64,000 nt of DNA from UBA1206 sp050953105 (GTDB taxonomy: Bacteria > Bacillota > Clostridia > Oscillospirales > CAG-382). The notes beneath the pieces are model-generated. The model was not told where the DNA came from. It made no database searches and was given only the letters and a program-made list of their open reading frames with translations. Location of the stretch: NCBI GenBank assembly GCA_050953105.1, contig JBMNMA010000004.1, forward strand, positions 186,001-250,000, written 5' to 3'. Shown here piece by piece: positions 1 through 8,093 of the stretch. A program made the translations under genes and the position numbers. The first letter of the stretch is position 1. Each line of letters opens with the position of its first letter.

Positions 1-196
1 AGCCTACGCCCACGTTGACTATGTTATACCGTTCTTTTATAAAGCGGCATTTTTCCTTAATATCAGACATAATTCCCTCACTTCCGGCATAAGACCGGGT
101 AGGGAATGAGTCTTTGTAAACAATGTTATGGTTTTGGTCGGTAATCCCTATTTTAATGCTGGTTCCGCCAATGTCTATTCCCAAGTTAAACGTCAT
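1..196 (-). CDS. ROK-family sugar kinase (glucokinase-like), N-terminal part
   Basis: This is the first 65 codons of a gene that runs off the left edge. The N-terminus reads MTFNLGIDIGGTSIKIGI, the phosphate-1 ATP-binding motif (DxGGT) of ROK kinases, which phosphorylate glucose, N-acetylmannosamine or similar sugars. The ATG at 194-196 has a good ribosome-binding site (GGAGGAAAATTCAAT) just upstream. The typical C-terminal zinc and ExGH motifs lie outside the window, so kinase and repressor members cannot be told apart, although an HTH repressor would normally carry a DNA-binding domain before this motif, which argues for an enzyme. It is divergent from the pantothenate kinase gene and has its own promoter. 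Confidence 0.85.
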   Translation of the reverse strand, partial: MTFNLGIDIGGTSIKIGITDQNHNIVYKDSFPTRSYAGSEGIMSDIKEKCRFIKERYNIVNVGVG

Positions 197-218
197 ATTG
201 AATTTTCCTCCGGATATC

Positions 219-292
219 ATAATACTATATCACCTTCGGTTTGTCAACAATTAAGGAATTACCTTGACAAACAATAAGGGTTAATATAAAAT
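219..292. promoter_or_regulatory. Divergent promoter pair
   Basis: Two sigma-A type promoters lie back to back. On the minus strand TTGACA (242-247) is followed by 17 bases and TATTAT (219-224), driving the ROK kinase. On the plus strand TTGACA (264-269), 17 bases and TAAAAT (287-292) drive the pantothenate kinase gene. Confidence 0.75.
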
Positions 293-337
293 GATATACG
301 GAATATATTAAATATTATCGGTATTGGGAGTGAAAAA

Positions 338-1165
338 ATGTCCATAATCGTAGGAATAGATGTGGGGGGCTCCACCACCAAGATTGTGGGGTTTAACGGC
401 AAAACCCTCCTTTCGCCCATGTATGTTCGTGCCACCGACCCCATTGCCTCCATTTACGGGGCCTTCGGTAAGTTTGCCAGCCAGAACAAAATTCCCCTAT
501 CCCAGATAGGCCGTATAATGATTACCGGCGTAGGTTCAACATATATAGATAACAACATCTACGGCATAACCACAGAGCATGTGGATGAATTTGCCGCCAC
601 CGGCCGGGGGGGACTGTATTTGTCGGGACTTGATGAGGCCATTGTGGTTTCCATGGGAACAGGCACCGCCATGGTTCATGCCAGAGATAAAGAGGCCATC
701 TATCTGGGGGGCACCGGCATAGGGGGCGGAACGTTACTGGGCTTGTCCAAAAAGATATTGCGCATGGAGGACGTGGAGCAGATTGCCGCCATTGCCGAGG
801 AAGGTAACATTGAAAACATAGACCTTAAAATTAAAGATATAACAAGCAAAAACATTATACCCACCCTGCCCAAGGAGGCCACCGCCGCAAATTTCGGTAA
901 AATATCCGACATGGCCACCAACGGAGACTTTGCATTGGGTATAATAAATCTGGTTTTTGAAACAATAGGAATGATGGCGGTATTTGCCGCAAGGGGAAAG
1001 AATTTAGACAAAATTGTCCTTACCGGCAACTTGTCATCCTTCCGCAAAGCGGCCCAGATATACAGCGACATGGGTATGATGTTCGATATGGATTTTATTA
1101 TACCCGAAAATTCCTCCTTCGCCACCGTTATAGGCGCAGCACTGCTTTATCTTGAAGAATTATAA
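338..1165 (+). CDS. coaW: Type II pantothenate kinase
   Basis: The 275-residue product matches type II (Fumble/Staphylococcus-like) pantothenate kinases, which phosphorylate pantothenate in the first step of CoA synthesis in the cytosol. Visible motifs are the ASKHA phosphate-1 loop (GIDVGGSTTK, residues 6-15), the catalytic Glu region THEHVDEF-like (TTEHVDEF, about 79-86), the GTGTAMV loop (about 107) and the glycine-rich GGTGIGGGT (about 124-132). Length is normal for the family. Type II enzymes are usually refractory to CoA feedback, but that is family knowledge, not seen here. It heads a short plus-strand run with a DUF4358 lipoprotein (12-base gap) and an HTH protein. Confidence 0.9.
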   Translation: MSIIVGIDVGGSTTKIVGFNGKTLLSPMYVRATDPIASIYGAFGKFASQNKIPLSQIGRIMITGVGSTYIDNNIYGITTEHVDEFAATGRGGLYLSGLDEAIVVSMGTGTAMVHARDKEAIYLGGTGIGGGTLLGLSKKILRMEDVEQIAAIAEEGNIENIDLKIKDITSKNIIPTLPKEATAANFGKISDMATNGDFALGIINLVFETIGMMAVFAARGKNLDKIVLTGNLSSFRKAAQIYSDMGMMFDMDFIIPENSSFATVIGAALLYLEEL

Positions 1166-1177
1166 GGAGATTTCACC

Positions 1178-1708
1178 ATGAAAAAACTGCTTGCTTTATC
1201 ACTTGCGCTTATTTTAGCCATCTCCATGTTTGCCTGCGGCGAGAGCAAGAAAAGAAATGACGACGCCTCGCCAAAAGCCATGTTTGACGAAATTATCACC
1301 CTGCTTGGTGTTTCCGCCGAAGATGATGCTGCCGAAATCTATTACAGCACAGCCGATAAAGATTATTTAAAGTTTAACGACGACATGCTAAGCGGCAAAT
1401 ACGGTGAACTTACCGACTATCCGTCTGTAGATATGTTTGCCGATTATGCGGTTTACTTTTCCTATGAATCCTACGGCACGGAATTCGGAATTTTTAAAAT
1501 GAAAACCAACGACGACGCCAAAAAAATGGAACTTTACATAAAATCCCGTATTGCATTATGGTTAAAGAATGCCATTAATTATCCCGAAATGGATCCCACC
1601 CTGTTTGAAAATTACACCGTCAAGGTGGACGGTATATGGGTTTATTATGCCGCTACCACAAACAACGACGGTGTAAATAAAATAGTTAACGATACCCTTT
1701 ATTCATAA
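1178..1708 (+). CDS. DUF4358-like lipoprotein
   Basis: A 176-residue secreted protein. The N-terminus has Lys-Lys, a hydrophobic stretch and the lipobox ISMFAC (Cys at about 20), so it should be anchored on the outer face of the membrane. The mature part resembles DUF4358 proteins: an initial helix, a tyrosine-rich core (YAVYFSYESYGTEFGIFKMK) and a segment NDDAKKMELYIKSR that parallels KDNAKKIKECLDTYKR in the second such gene at 41886-42350. Function is unknown. The start is well supported by AAGGAG a few bases upstream, and the gene follows coaW by 12 bases. Confidence 0.7.
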   Translation: MKKLLALSLALILAISMFACGESKKRNDDASPKAMFDEIITLLGVSAEDDAAEIYYSTADKDYLKFNDDMLSGKYGELTDYPSVDMFADYAVYFSYESYGTEFGIFKMKTNDDAKKMELYIKSRIALWLKNAINYPEMDPTLFENYTVKVDGIWVYYAATTNNDGVNKIVNDTLYS

Positions 1709-1743
1709 AAGCCCAAAACCCTAAATTAAAAAGGACATTTACC

Positions 1744-2124
1744 ATGGACAACAGATTTTCCAAAAAAATATTCGCAATTCTCCTTGAAAGGGCAAAGGGA
1801 CCCCGGTCCTGGCGGCAGTTTGCCTTCGACTGCGGCATAAGCTATGTTCAAATGCGCAAGCTTGCCCAGGCCGAGCAGGAAAACCCTCCCCGCCCCAAGC
1901 TTATTAAGAAAATCGCCGACAACGCCTTCAACGAGGTGGATTTAGAGGACTTAATGTTCGCCGCCGGCATGATAAAAAGCGACACAGCCTTTGTGGTAAA
2001 GGACAACGCCGAAAAAGGGGACGACTTTTACTCCGAATACCGTTCCCTTTCTCCGAAAGACAAAAACACCGTAGAGTCCTTTGTCAAATTCCTGCTTGAA
2101 AAATCAAAGGAAAAGCAGGGCTAA
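1744..2124 (+). CDS. Helix-turn-helix domain protein
   Basis: A 126-residue cytoplasmic protein. Residues about 20-55 (SWRQFAFDCGISYVQMRKLA) look like an XRE-type helix-turn-helix, with the usual hydrophobic spacing; the C-terminal part (LSPKDKNTVESFVKFLLEK) is a helical tail often seen after XRE domains. AAAAAGGACATTTACC gives a ribosome-binding site for the ATG. Its 3' end overlaps the convergent small gene at 2104-2397 by 21 bases. No operator could be identified. The regulatory target is unknown. Confidence 0.6.
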   Translation: MDNRFSKKIFAILLERAKGPRSWRQFAFDCGISYVQMRKLAQAEQENPPRPKLIKKIADNAFNEVDLEDLMFAAGMIKSDTAFVVKDNAEKGDDFYSEYRSLSPKDKNTVESFVKFLLEKSKEKQG

Positions 2125-2397
2125 TATAAATATAAGCAGTATGTCGTTGTCGGGGTCCCCGTCAAGGAGGAGTAAAACTCCGATTGCGATAAGTATCAGA
2201 TCGTCTATTTCAAACTGATTGAACATCCCCCGGAATTTATCGAAAACCGAAGGACGGGCGGGGTTTTCCTTAAATGCAGGCAAGGGTGGATTTACCTCCT
2301 CCTCCTTTTGTTCGGAAAGAAGTTCGTTTTTAAGCTCGTTCTGGAGGTTATACAACTGACCTTCGGACTGTATACCCCCGTAATTTCTGCTATACAT
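2104..2397 (-). CDS. Small acidic protein with C-terminal membrane segment
   Basis: A 97-residue protein, third in a minus-strand run of three small genes with gaps of 2 and 12 bases. The N-terminal half is polar, with a predicted helix (LYNLQNELKNELLSEQKEEE), a Pro-rich linker, then an unusual C-terminal hydrophobic stretch with acidic breaks (LILIAIGVLLLLDGDPDNDILLIFILALLFL). This double hydrophobic pattern split by DGDPDND could form a short membrane hairpin. I do not recognise the family. CGTCCTCCTTTC read in reverse (GAAAGGAGGACG) supplies a strong ribosome-binding site for the ATG at 2395-2397. Confidence 0.6.
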   Translation of the reverse strand: MYSRNYGGIQSEGQLYNLQNELKNELLSEQKEEEVNPPLPAFKENPARPSVFDKFRGMFNQFEIDDLILIAIGVLLLLDGDPDNDILLIFILALLFL

Positions 2398-2409
2398 TCC
2401 GTCCTCCTT

Positions 2410-2787
2410 TCAGGTTTTTTTAATATTGCCTATGACGCTTGCCAGTGTCAGGGCGGTTTTAAGGCTATCCAGCTTGTGGCGCTTTTCCTCCCTTAGCAGA
2501 GGCCGGAGTGAGTTTAACAGGGCAAGCCGCTTGTCGCTCCCCCCCAGTACCGGGGAAAGAGCGGACAAGGTGTCTTGCGGTTTGGATGTAAGGGAGGACA
2601 ACGCCGAAAGGGGATTTACCGCCCCGGCGGGTGTGGACGACGCCGGTGTAGAAGTCTGATAACCGTTGTTTGGCGGCTGCGGCTGGCTTTGCTGTGTGGT
2701 AAGCCCCGAAACGATTTGCATTATCTTATCCATCGCCTGCGGGTCGCTTAATATTTCCCTTATTTTATCCCCTAATCCGCTGTCCAT
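2410..2787 (-). CDS. Unrecognised 125-residue protein, Gln/Pro/Ser-rich centre
   Basis: Residues 1-30 form an amphipathic helix pair (KIREILSDPQAMDKIMQIVSGL) that resembles the DP/STI1-like helical modules by eye. A low-complexity Gln/Pro/Ser/Thr linker follows (about 31-60), and the C-terminal half contains LSALSPVLGGSDKRLALLNSLRPLLREEKR, a helical segment with a basic end. No signal peptide or membrane segment is seen. The gene starts 2 bases after the end of the gene at 2790-3044, so the two are almost certainly co-transcribed. Function not recognised. Confidence 0.6.
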   Translation of the reverse strand: MDSGLGDKIREILSDPQAMDKIMQIVSGLTTQQSQPQPPNNGYQTSTPASSTPAGAVNPLSALSSLTSKPQDTLSALSPVLGGSDKRLALLNSLRPLLREEKRHKLDSLKTALTLASVIGNIKKT

Positions 2788-2789
2788 TA

Positions 2790-3044
2790 TTATCCGCCGT
2801 CACTCCTGTTTATTTTGCGGTAAATTTCCTCGCTGCGGCCTTTGCCCGCTCTGCCCAGTAATTCCTGCGCCTGTTCCGGGGTTAGCTGGGACATCATTGC
2901 TCTTAATGAGGGGATATCCGCCGCCAGTGAGGCTGCCTTGCTTTCGTCACCGCCTGCCGCTTTGGCGATGGTCATGATAAGCCTTCTTAACGACTCGTCA
3001 TCCATGGAAAGTATCTGTCTTAATTCGTTTTCGGATAATGCCAA
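2790..3044 (-). CDS. Small helical protein, first gene of the three-gene run
   Basis: The product (84 residues from a TTG start at 3042-3044) is entirely helical in pattern: LSENELRQILSMDDESLRRLIMTIA, then LRAMMSQLTPEQAQELLGRAG. The open frame extends to a GTG at 3062, but AAAGGA sits 8 bases before the TTG and would lie inside the longer version, so the TTG start is preferred. The helix-Asp-Asp/Thr-Pro-Glu pattern echoes the N-terminal module of the next gene. No family recognised. Confidence 0.55.
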   Translation of the reverse strand: MALSENELRQILSMDDESLRRLIMTIAKAAGGDESKAASLAADIPSLRAMMSQLTPEQAQELLGRAGKGRSEEIYRKINRSDGG

Positions 3045-3110
3045 ACAAATCAATCCTTTCACATAAAAATATATGCATGGTTATTTTGTTAAATACATTG
3101 AGGTGGTCGG

Positions 3111-3617
3111 ATGTACAGATGTAAACCCGAACGTAATCCCCGGCAGGTAACATTGATAATGCTAACCTTTGTTACCGCCTTTATCGCCACAGCGGTGCTG
3201 CGCTGTTCCATATCCGGCTATAACTGGATATTCGAGCTGTTACTTATAATAGTGGTTTCGCTGGGGATAATGATTGTTTACCGTTATTCCATGACCGAAA
3301 TGGAATACGAGGTGGCCAACGGCAGCTTCAGCGTAATAAAGGTGGTGGGGCAAAAGCGCACCCAGGTCTGCTCCCTTTCCCTTGCCACCGCAATAATGCT
3401 TATTCCCAAGGAGGAATACGCCGAAAAGGCCAAAAACGGGGAAATACCCTATATAAACACCCGCTACAACTTTAACCAGAACCTCAAATGTAAATCCTAT
3501 GTTTATATAAGCGAATTCAATGGCAAGACAATTCTTGTGGAATTCGAACCCAATGAAATTTTTGTCCGGGTAATGCTAGAGGAAATCGAACGGGCCAAAA
3601 AGGACGATGAACAATAA
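3111..3617 (+). CDS. Two-TM membrane protein with cytoplasmic PH-like domain
   Basis: A 168-residue protein: a short basic N-terminus, two membrane helices (about 14-32 and 39-58) and a soluble C-terminal domain. The soluble part (MEYEVANGSFSVIKVVGQKRTQVCSL) has the beta-strand pattern of bacterial PH/bPH2-type domains. GAGGTGG lies 5 bases before the ATG. It is a single gene ended by the terminator at 3634-3654. Exact function unknown. Confidence 0.65.
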   Translation: MYRCKPERNPRQVTLIMLTFVTAFIATAVLRCSISGYNWIFELLLIIVVSLGIMIVYRYSMTEMEYEVANGSFSVIKVVGQKRTQVCSLSLATAIMLIPKEEYAEKAKNGEIPYINTRYNFNQNLKCKSYVYISEFNGKTILVEFEPNEIFVRVMLEEIERAKKDDEQ

Positions 3618-3633
3618 ACACCCCGTCTAAAAC

Positions 3634-3654
3634 GCCGCTTTATGCGGCTTTTTT
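3634..3654 (+). terminator. Intrinsic terminator
   Basis: GCCGC-TTTAT-GCGGC followed by six T. It ends the PH-like membrane gene; the stop codon of the convergent gene at 3653 lies inside the T tract. Confidence 0.8.
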
Positions 3655-5410
3655 ATTTCCCCTCGTATTCGCATATCCCGGTATATTCCGCCACCATTCT
3701 TGCCCAGGTAAGAGGACCCACAATCCCATCGGGAGAGAGGGCGTAATGCTTTTGAAATGCTATTACCGCATTTCTTGTTTTGTTGCCGAACACCCCGTCA
3801 GTGTCAAGGAGAGGTATTTCGGTGCGGCAGATTCCGACTTTGTTTAACGCCTGCTGAATAAACTCCACCAGCCTGCCCTTGTCGCCGTATCTTATGGGTT
3901 TTCCCGGGTAGGCCAGCTCAATGCTTGATTCCTTTTGAATATCAAAACCGGTGCGGACAATGGCGTCCCAGGTTTTCTGGTCGACAACCCCCGTCATCTC
4001 AAGGCCGGTGTAGTTTTGAAAATCCAAAACCGCCCGCTGTACCCGTTCATCAAATTCCCCTCCCACCTTAACCGGTAAAATTATATCCTTGCCCAATGAT
4101 TTTGAAATTTCACTCAAATGCTTTGTTAGGTTAACCACCGCAAGGTCCCTGCACCCTAATGACAGGGGATATCCGGGATAACCCTCCCCCTCCTGCCATT
4201 CGATACCTGCATTTTCGGCTTTTTGGGCATTGTAAATATAATGGACTTTATGCCAGGTGGCGTAGTCGGTAATGCCGGTTGGCTTGTTGCCGTAAAGACG
4301 CTGAAACTCCTCCACCGCCTTTGCCGTATCAATGTCATATAAACCGGTGATATTTACAAAGGGCATACCTTCCCGGCTTAGGGCGATTTTATTTAAGCGG
4401 TATTGAAGAACATGCACCTTTTCTCCTTGGGATGTTAAAAACAGCTCTTTGTCATAAGAACCCGGCACTGTTTCCTCCACGGCTGCGTTTTCTATGCGGA
4501 TATCGCCAAAGTAGTAGTTAAGTATATCATAGGGTGTGCATTGCTGCCTTGCCAGCTCAACGCTTCCCCACAAAGAAAGCCCCTCGCCGCCGGATATATA
4601 GCCTTCATGGCTGAAGGTGAGGACGGGACTATTTCCATCCTTTTTGGCAACATACTTGTCAAAAAGAGAATACACCAGATTATCTATGTTTTCATAGGTG
4701 GGGACATTTTTTATAAACTGCCGGTCATATTGATCAAGGCTTGTTATGTCAAAGTCATACCCCGCTTTGCGGTAGTGACGGGTGGAAAGACGGTTTAAGG
4801 CAGCCGAAACAATTGAAATAATCCCCGCCATAAGACAACTGACCGGCCAGGTGGGAAACAGCTCACAGGAAGAAACCGCCTTTATGTAATCTATAAACCT
4901 TATAGTCACATTTTCCCCGTCACCCTGGGGAAGGCCTATACGGACGGTTATGCTTTGGGGAACCACCGGATTATCAATTTTCTCACATCCCCGGCAAAAC
5001 GCCCCTTCGGATTTTGGAACGGTAAGTCCGGCTGATAGCTTATGGGGGGGAACGGTAATTGCAAAAAGCCGCTTTTTTGGCATATCCGGAGTCCGGACAA
5101 ACACATGGCGGCATATTGTAACAATGCCGGGGAAGATTAAAACATCCTTAAACAAAACGGGAATATGCCCGCCCAGAAAGGCCTGAACGTCATAGACATT
5201 ATAGGGAAGAGATGGGGGATTGGGAATTTGGGAATTAATAATAGGCGGTGCAGGTAGGGTTATTTCAACCTCACCGCTGCCGTCGGCATAGGCTGACGCC
5301 ACAATGGTTTTACCCCGTGTAACCTGAACAACCGCTCCGCAGGCAGGGGTGTGGCCGATTAGCTTTTTAAGCACCACACGGCATTTGCCGAAAAACTGTC
5401 CTTCTGTCAT
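3653..5410 (-). CDS. Multi-domain peptidoglycan-binding protein
   Basis: A 585-residue protein without a clear signal peptide. The first about 120 residues look like a carboxypeptidase-regulatory/beta-sandwich module (IVASAYADGSGEVEITLP). The middle contains the HYRKAGYDFDITSLDQYDRQF region found in spore-associated peptidoglycan-binding proteins of Clostridia. The C-terminal half carries three PG_binding_1 repeats, each with the FDxxTxxAVxxFQ...GxxxxxTW signature: AVEEFQRLYGNKPTGITDYATW, AVLDFQ...GVVDQKTW and AVIAFQ...GIVGPLTW. Such proteins bind cell wall, often spore cortex; no catalytic domain is visible. GGGAGGGGAGGAC precedes the ATG. Confidence 0.75.
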   Translation of the reverse strand: MTEGQFFGKCRVVLKKLIGHTPACGAVVQVTRGKTIVASAYADGSGEVEITLPAPPIINSQIPNPPSLPYNVYDVQAFLGGHIPVLFKDVLIFPGIVTICRHVFVRTPDMPKKRLFAITVPPHKLSAGLTVPKSEGAFCRGCEKIDNPVVPQSITVRIGLPQGDGENVTIRFIDYIKAVSSCELFPTWPVSCLMAGIISIVSAALNRLSTRHYRKAGYDFDITSLDQYDRQFIKNVPTYENIDNLVYSLFDKYVAKKDGNSPVLTFSHEGYISGGEGLSLWGSVELARQQCTPYDILNYYFGDIRIENAAVEETVPGSYDKELFLTSQGEKVHVLQYRLNKIALSREGMPFVNITGLYDIDTAKAVEEFQRLYGNKPTGITDYATWHKVHYIYNAQKAENAGIEWQEGEGYPGYPLSLGCRDLAVVNLTKHLSEISKSLGKDIILPVKVGGEFDERVQRAVLDFQNYTGLEMTGVVDQKTWDAIVRTGFDIQKESSIELAYPGKPIRYGDKGRLVEFIQQALNKVGICRTEIPLLDTDGVFGNKTRNAVIAFQKHYALSPDGIVGPLTWARMVAEYTGICEYEGK

Positions 5411-5473
5411 TTGTCCTCCCCTCCCTTCATCTATACCATTCTATGTCTTTTGGCTTTAAAAGTGATAAAAAGC

Positions 5474-5501
5474 AAACAAAAAAAGCCGGTAAAAACCGGC
5501 A
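5474..5501 (-). terminator. Intrinsic terminator of the M3 peptidase gene
   Basis: Read on the minus strand: GCCGGT-TTTT-ACCGGC followed by seven T. It lies just downstream of the stop codon at 5517. Confidence 0.85.
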
Positions 5502-5516
5502 TTTGGTTTTATATGT

Positions 5517-7244
5517 CTATTTGTTAAGGGCGGATATGGTTTCGGCAATATCCTTTATGGTTTTTTCGTCAAAGGGGTTTGAAAAACCCGACGATTCAAG
5601 CAGAGCCATAAAGCCGCCGGCGTTTACCGACTTTGCCATAAGGGAGTTATACATCCCTATCCCGCCGTCCCGGTCGTTAACCGAATGGGCATAAATTTCA
5701 AAGGAGGGGATAAGGGAGGTGGCATAGCTTATATAGTAAAAGGGATAAAGGAAAAGGTGGTGAACCCTTACCCAGTCATACTGGGAATAGGGTATCTGGT
5801 ATTTTTCGCAAAGGTCTTCAAAAAGTAAATTCAACTCATCCACACTGTCATAATCTCCGGCGAAAACAAGCTGCTCAAATTCGTCAAAAAGGCAGCCGGA
5901 TATAACCGAGCCCAGGTTGGAATAAATGGTGAACATAGATATGGTCTTGGCGGCTTTGCTGCCGTAAATGTCCTCAAAATAGGGCAAAAACAACAGCTCG
6001 TTGGCCTGGGAGTGTATCTCGTCAATGTCAATCATAAAGGGAAGGTCCTCGCCGTGGAGGTAGTAGGCGTAGAAATGGCCGAATTCGTGGATAAAGGTTT
6101 GAATGTCGGAATAATCATCGGATATATTTTGAAAAATAAAGGGTATATCATAGCTGTTTAAGAAAGTGGTGTAGGCACCCTGCTGGCGGTTTTCGCCGCT
6201 TTCTATGGAATAAAGGCCGTATTTTTTCATGAATTTAAAAGCGTTGACCATATCGGGGGAAACGGTGTTGAAATAGTTTGTTAAAACCTCCTCGTTATCA
6301 AAGGGGGAGTTTTTCTTTTTGGAATCGTAATACGAAACCTTTTTGGACATGGCCGTAAACAGGGGGGTTATATATTTTGAAACATATCCGTGAAGCTTTT
6401 TACTGTCACCGGGGGTATAGTCCCGGTAATAGTCCGACTTGTAGGCAAAATCCGCATAGCTGGAAAAGCCCGCTTTTTTAGTTATGGCTTTGTAAATATC
6501 CACAATTTCAAGGTATAATTTTCCCGCCGCAAGGTTAAAGGCTTTTATATAGCTTGAATAACCGTAGGTGTCCAAAACATCCTGCAATGTCATTTCCTTT
6601 CCGTCGGCAAAAACCGTAAGGGACATACTGTCGATATACTTGTTTTCAAGCTCGGTAAGCTTTGCCGAGAGGGCAACAAATTCGTCGTCAAAAAGATAGG
6701 CGTTAAAGCGTATCTCGTCCTTTTCAGCATCGGATAAATCACCGAACAGCGTATCGCTGTAGGACGAATCAAGCAGCTTTTCGGCAAGAATATAATAGCT
6801 TTGCTGCACCTTTGTAAAGCTTTCCGAAACCACCACCATTTCGTCGGCAATAACGCTGTCGGCGGTGTCAAGGGACTGATAAATGTTCAACAGACCGTAG
6901 GCGGTGTTTGCCTCCCACATCATATCCACAAGACTTTCAAACTCGTCATAAACCACCCCGGCATCGGCAGAGGATTGGTAAAGGGTATCTATATGATTTA
7001 TTTTTGCGTAAATTGCGTCAAAGTCGGGCCTTTCGTAGCTTAAATCCTTAAAATAAACACCGTTTCGCAAAAATTCCGGTTCTTCGCCGGAATTTTCGTC
7101 TCCCGTAGAAACAACAGATGAGTCGTCAAAGGTAACATCGCTGTATTCGCCTGAAACGTCCGACGGCGATTGCTTTATACAGGATGAAAAAGAAAGTGCC
7201 AGGGCAAGGAGCAGACAAAGAATAAGCCTTGTTGTGTTTTTCAT
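5517..7244 (-). CDS. M3-family oligoendopeptidase, lipoprotein
   Basis: A 575-residue zinc metallopeptidase. The signature HEFGH (HExxH) occurs at about 390 (IQTFIHEFGHFYAYYL), with the third ligand Glu in the helix ANELLFLPYFE downstream, as in PepF/thimet-type M3 enzymes. The N-terminus has a signal peptide with lipobox LSFSSC, then a Ser/Glu/Asp-rich linker, so the enzyme should be membrane-anchored outside the cell, unlike cytoplasmic PepF. Likely role: trimming extracellular peptides. It stands alone with its own promoter (7293-7321) and terminator. Confidence 0.85.
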   Translation of the reverse strand: MKNTTRLILCLLLALALSFSSCIKQSPSDVSGEYSDVTFDDSSVVSTGDENSGEEPEFLRNGVYFKDLSYERPDFDAIYAKINHIDTLYQSSADAGVVYDEFESLVDMMWEANTAYGLLNIYQSLDTADSVIADEMVVVSESFTKVQQSYYILAEKLLDSSYSDTLFGDLSDAEKDEIRFNAYLFDDEFVALSAKLTELENKYIDSMSLTVFADGKEMTLQDVLDTYGYSSYIKAFNLAAGKLYLEIVDIYKAITKKAGFSSYADFAYKSDYYRDYTPGDSKKLHGYVSKYITPLFTAMSKKVSYYDSKKKNSPFDNEEVLTNYFNTVSPDMVNAFKFMKKYGLYSIESGENRQQGAYTTFLNSYDIPFIFQNISDDYSDIQTFIHEFGHFYAYYLHGEDLPFMIDIDEIHSQANELLFLPYFEDIYGSKAAKTISMFTIYSNLGSVISGCLFDEFEQLVFAGDYDSVDELNLLFEDLCEKYQIPYSQYDWVRVHHLFLYPFYYISYATSLIPSFEIYAHSVNDRDGGIGMYNSLMAKSVNAGGFMALLESSGFSNPFDEKTIKDIAETISALNK

Positions 7245-7292
7245 AAATACTACACCTTTCTTTTTGCTTTGGCGGCGGATATTAATGTTGCC

Positions 7293-7321
7293 AGTATAGC
7301 ATTTTACAAAATCATTGTCAA
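7293..7321 (-). promoter_or_regulatory. Promoter of the M3 peptidase gene
   Basis: On the minus strand TTGACA (7316-7321), 17 bases, TATACT (7293-7298). Confidence 0.75.
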
Positions 7322-7402
7322 TTTTTTTATATCAGGCATCATTTTAACCAAAATTTACGGTTTTTCACCTGTTATATTTTACGCCGGTTTGTCCCCTTAA
7401 CC

Positions 7403-7431
7403 TTGACAATTACCACTTATTATGCTATCAT
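7403..7431 (+). promoter_or_regulatory. Promoter of the purine operon
   Basis: TTGACA (7403-7408), a 17-base spacer and TATCAT (7426-7431). Transcription would start about 7438, immediately before the riboswitch. Confidence 0.75.
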
Positions 7432-7444
7432 TTATAAGTAAAAT

Positions 7445-7560
7445 GAATATCGGGTTTTCGTAACCGGCGGATAAGTGGAATAAACCACAGGGGAACGAAG
7501 GCCTTTAATAGCCGACCGCCTGGGCATCCTGTGATTTTTTATACAGGTGTGCCCTTTTTT
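7445..7560 (+). ncRNA. ZTP (pfl) riboswitch with overlapping terminator
   Basis: The leader of purE carries the conserved pfl features: a 5' domain with TTCGT/ACGAA pairing around GTGG...CCAC and GGGGAACGAA (7480s-7499), and the 3' domain CCGCCTGGGC at 7516-7525. ZTP riboswitches sense ZMP/ZTP, which accumulate when 10-formyl-THF is short, and turn on purine and folate genes. The GGGC of the 3' domain is also the first strand of a terminator hairpin (GGGCA-T-CCTGT paired with ACAGG-TG-TGCCC, then six T at 7555-7560), so ligand binding should prevent termination. Position right before purE fits known examples. Exact aptamer ends are approximate. Confidence 0.92.
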
Positions 7561-7581
7561 AATTTTTCGGGAGGATTAAAA

Positions 7582-8073
7582 ATGAAAAAAGTTGCTTTAA
7601 TAATGGGAAGCGCATCCGACTTAGTACACCTTGAAAAGGGAATAGACATTTTAAAGGACTTCGGTGTTCCCTTTGAGGTTCATGTTTTATCGGCCCACCG
7701 GACACCCGACAGGGCCATGGAGTTTGCCCGGAATGCCGAATCTAACGGCTTTGGCGTAATAATCGCCGCAGCAGGGATGGCGGCTCACCTTGCCGGGGCC
7801 ATGGCGGCCAACACAATTTTGCCTGTTATAGGCATACCCATAAGGTCGGAAGGCCTGGGGGGACTTGACGCCCTCCTTTCCACCGTTATGATGCCCTCGG
7901 GCATTCCGGTGGCCACCGTTGCAATAAACGGCGCAACCAACGCCGCTTTGCTTGCGGTTCAAATTCTGTCCCTTTCGGATGAAGCCCTTAGGGAAAAACT
8001 GGCCGAATACCGCAAAAGCGCCGAAATGTCCACTTTGGCCAAGGACAGGGAAATAAGCGAAAAATACAACTGA
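7582..8073 (+). CDS. purE: N5-carboxyaminoimidazole ribonucleotide mutase (class I PurE)
   Basis: The 163-residue product shows the PurE core: MGSASD (residues 8-13), SAHRTPDR (about 40), GMAAHLAG (about 68), GIPI and MPSGIPVATVAI. The AAHLAG motif indicates the class I type, which normally depends on PurK for N5-CAIR. No purK is in this operon, so it is encoded elsewhere or the enzyme acts differently. The ATG at 7582 has GGGAGG at 7570; an upstream GTG in the same frame lies inside the riboswitch terminator and is rejected. First gene of the pur operon. Confidence 0.95.
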   Translation: MKKVALIMGSASDLVHLEKGIDILKDFGVPFEVHVLSAHRTPDRAMEFARNAESNGFGVIIAAAGMAAHLAGAMAANTILPVIGIPIRSEGLGGLDALLSTVMMPSGIPVATVAINGATNAALLAVQILSLSDEALREKLAEYRKSAEMSTLAKDREISEKYN

Positions 8074-8093
8074 TGGTAAAGGGAAAAACTCAA

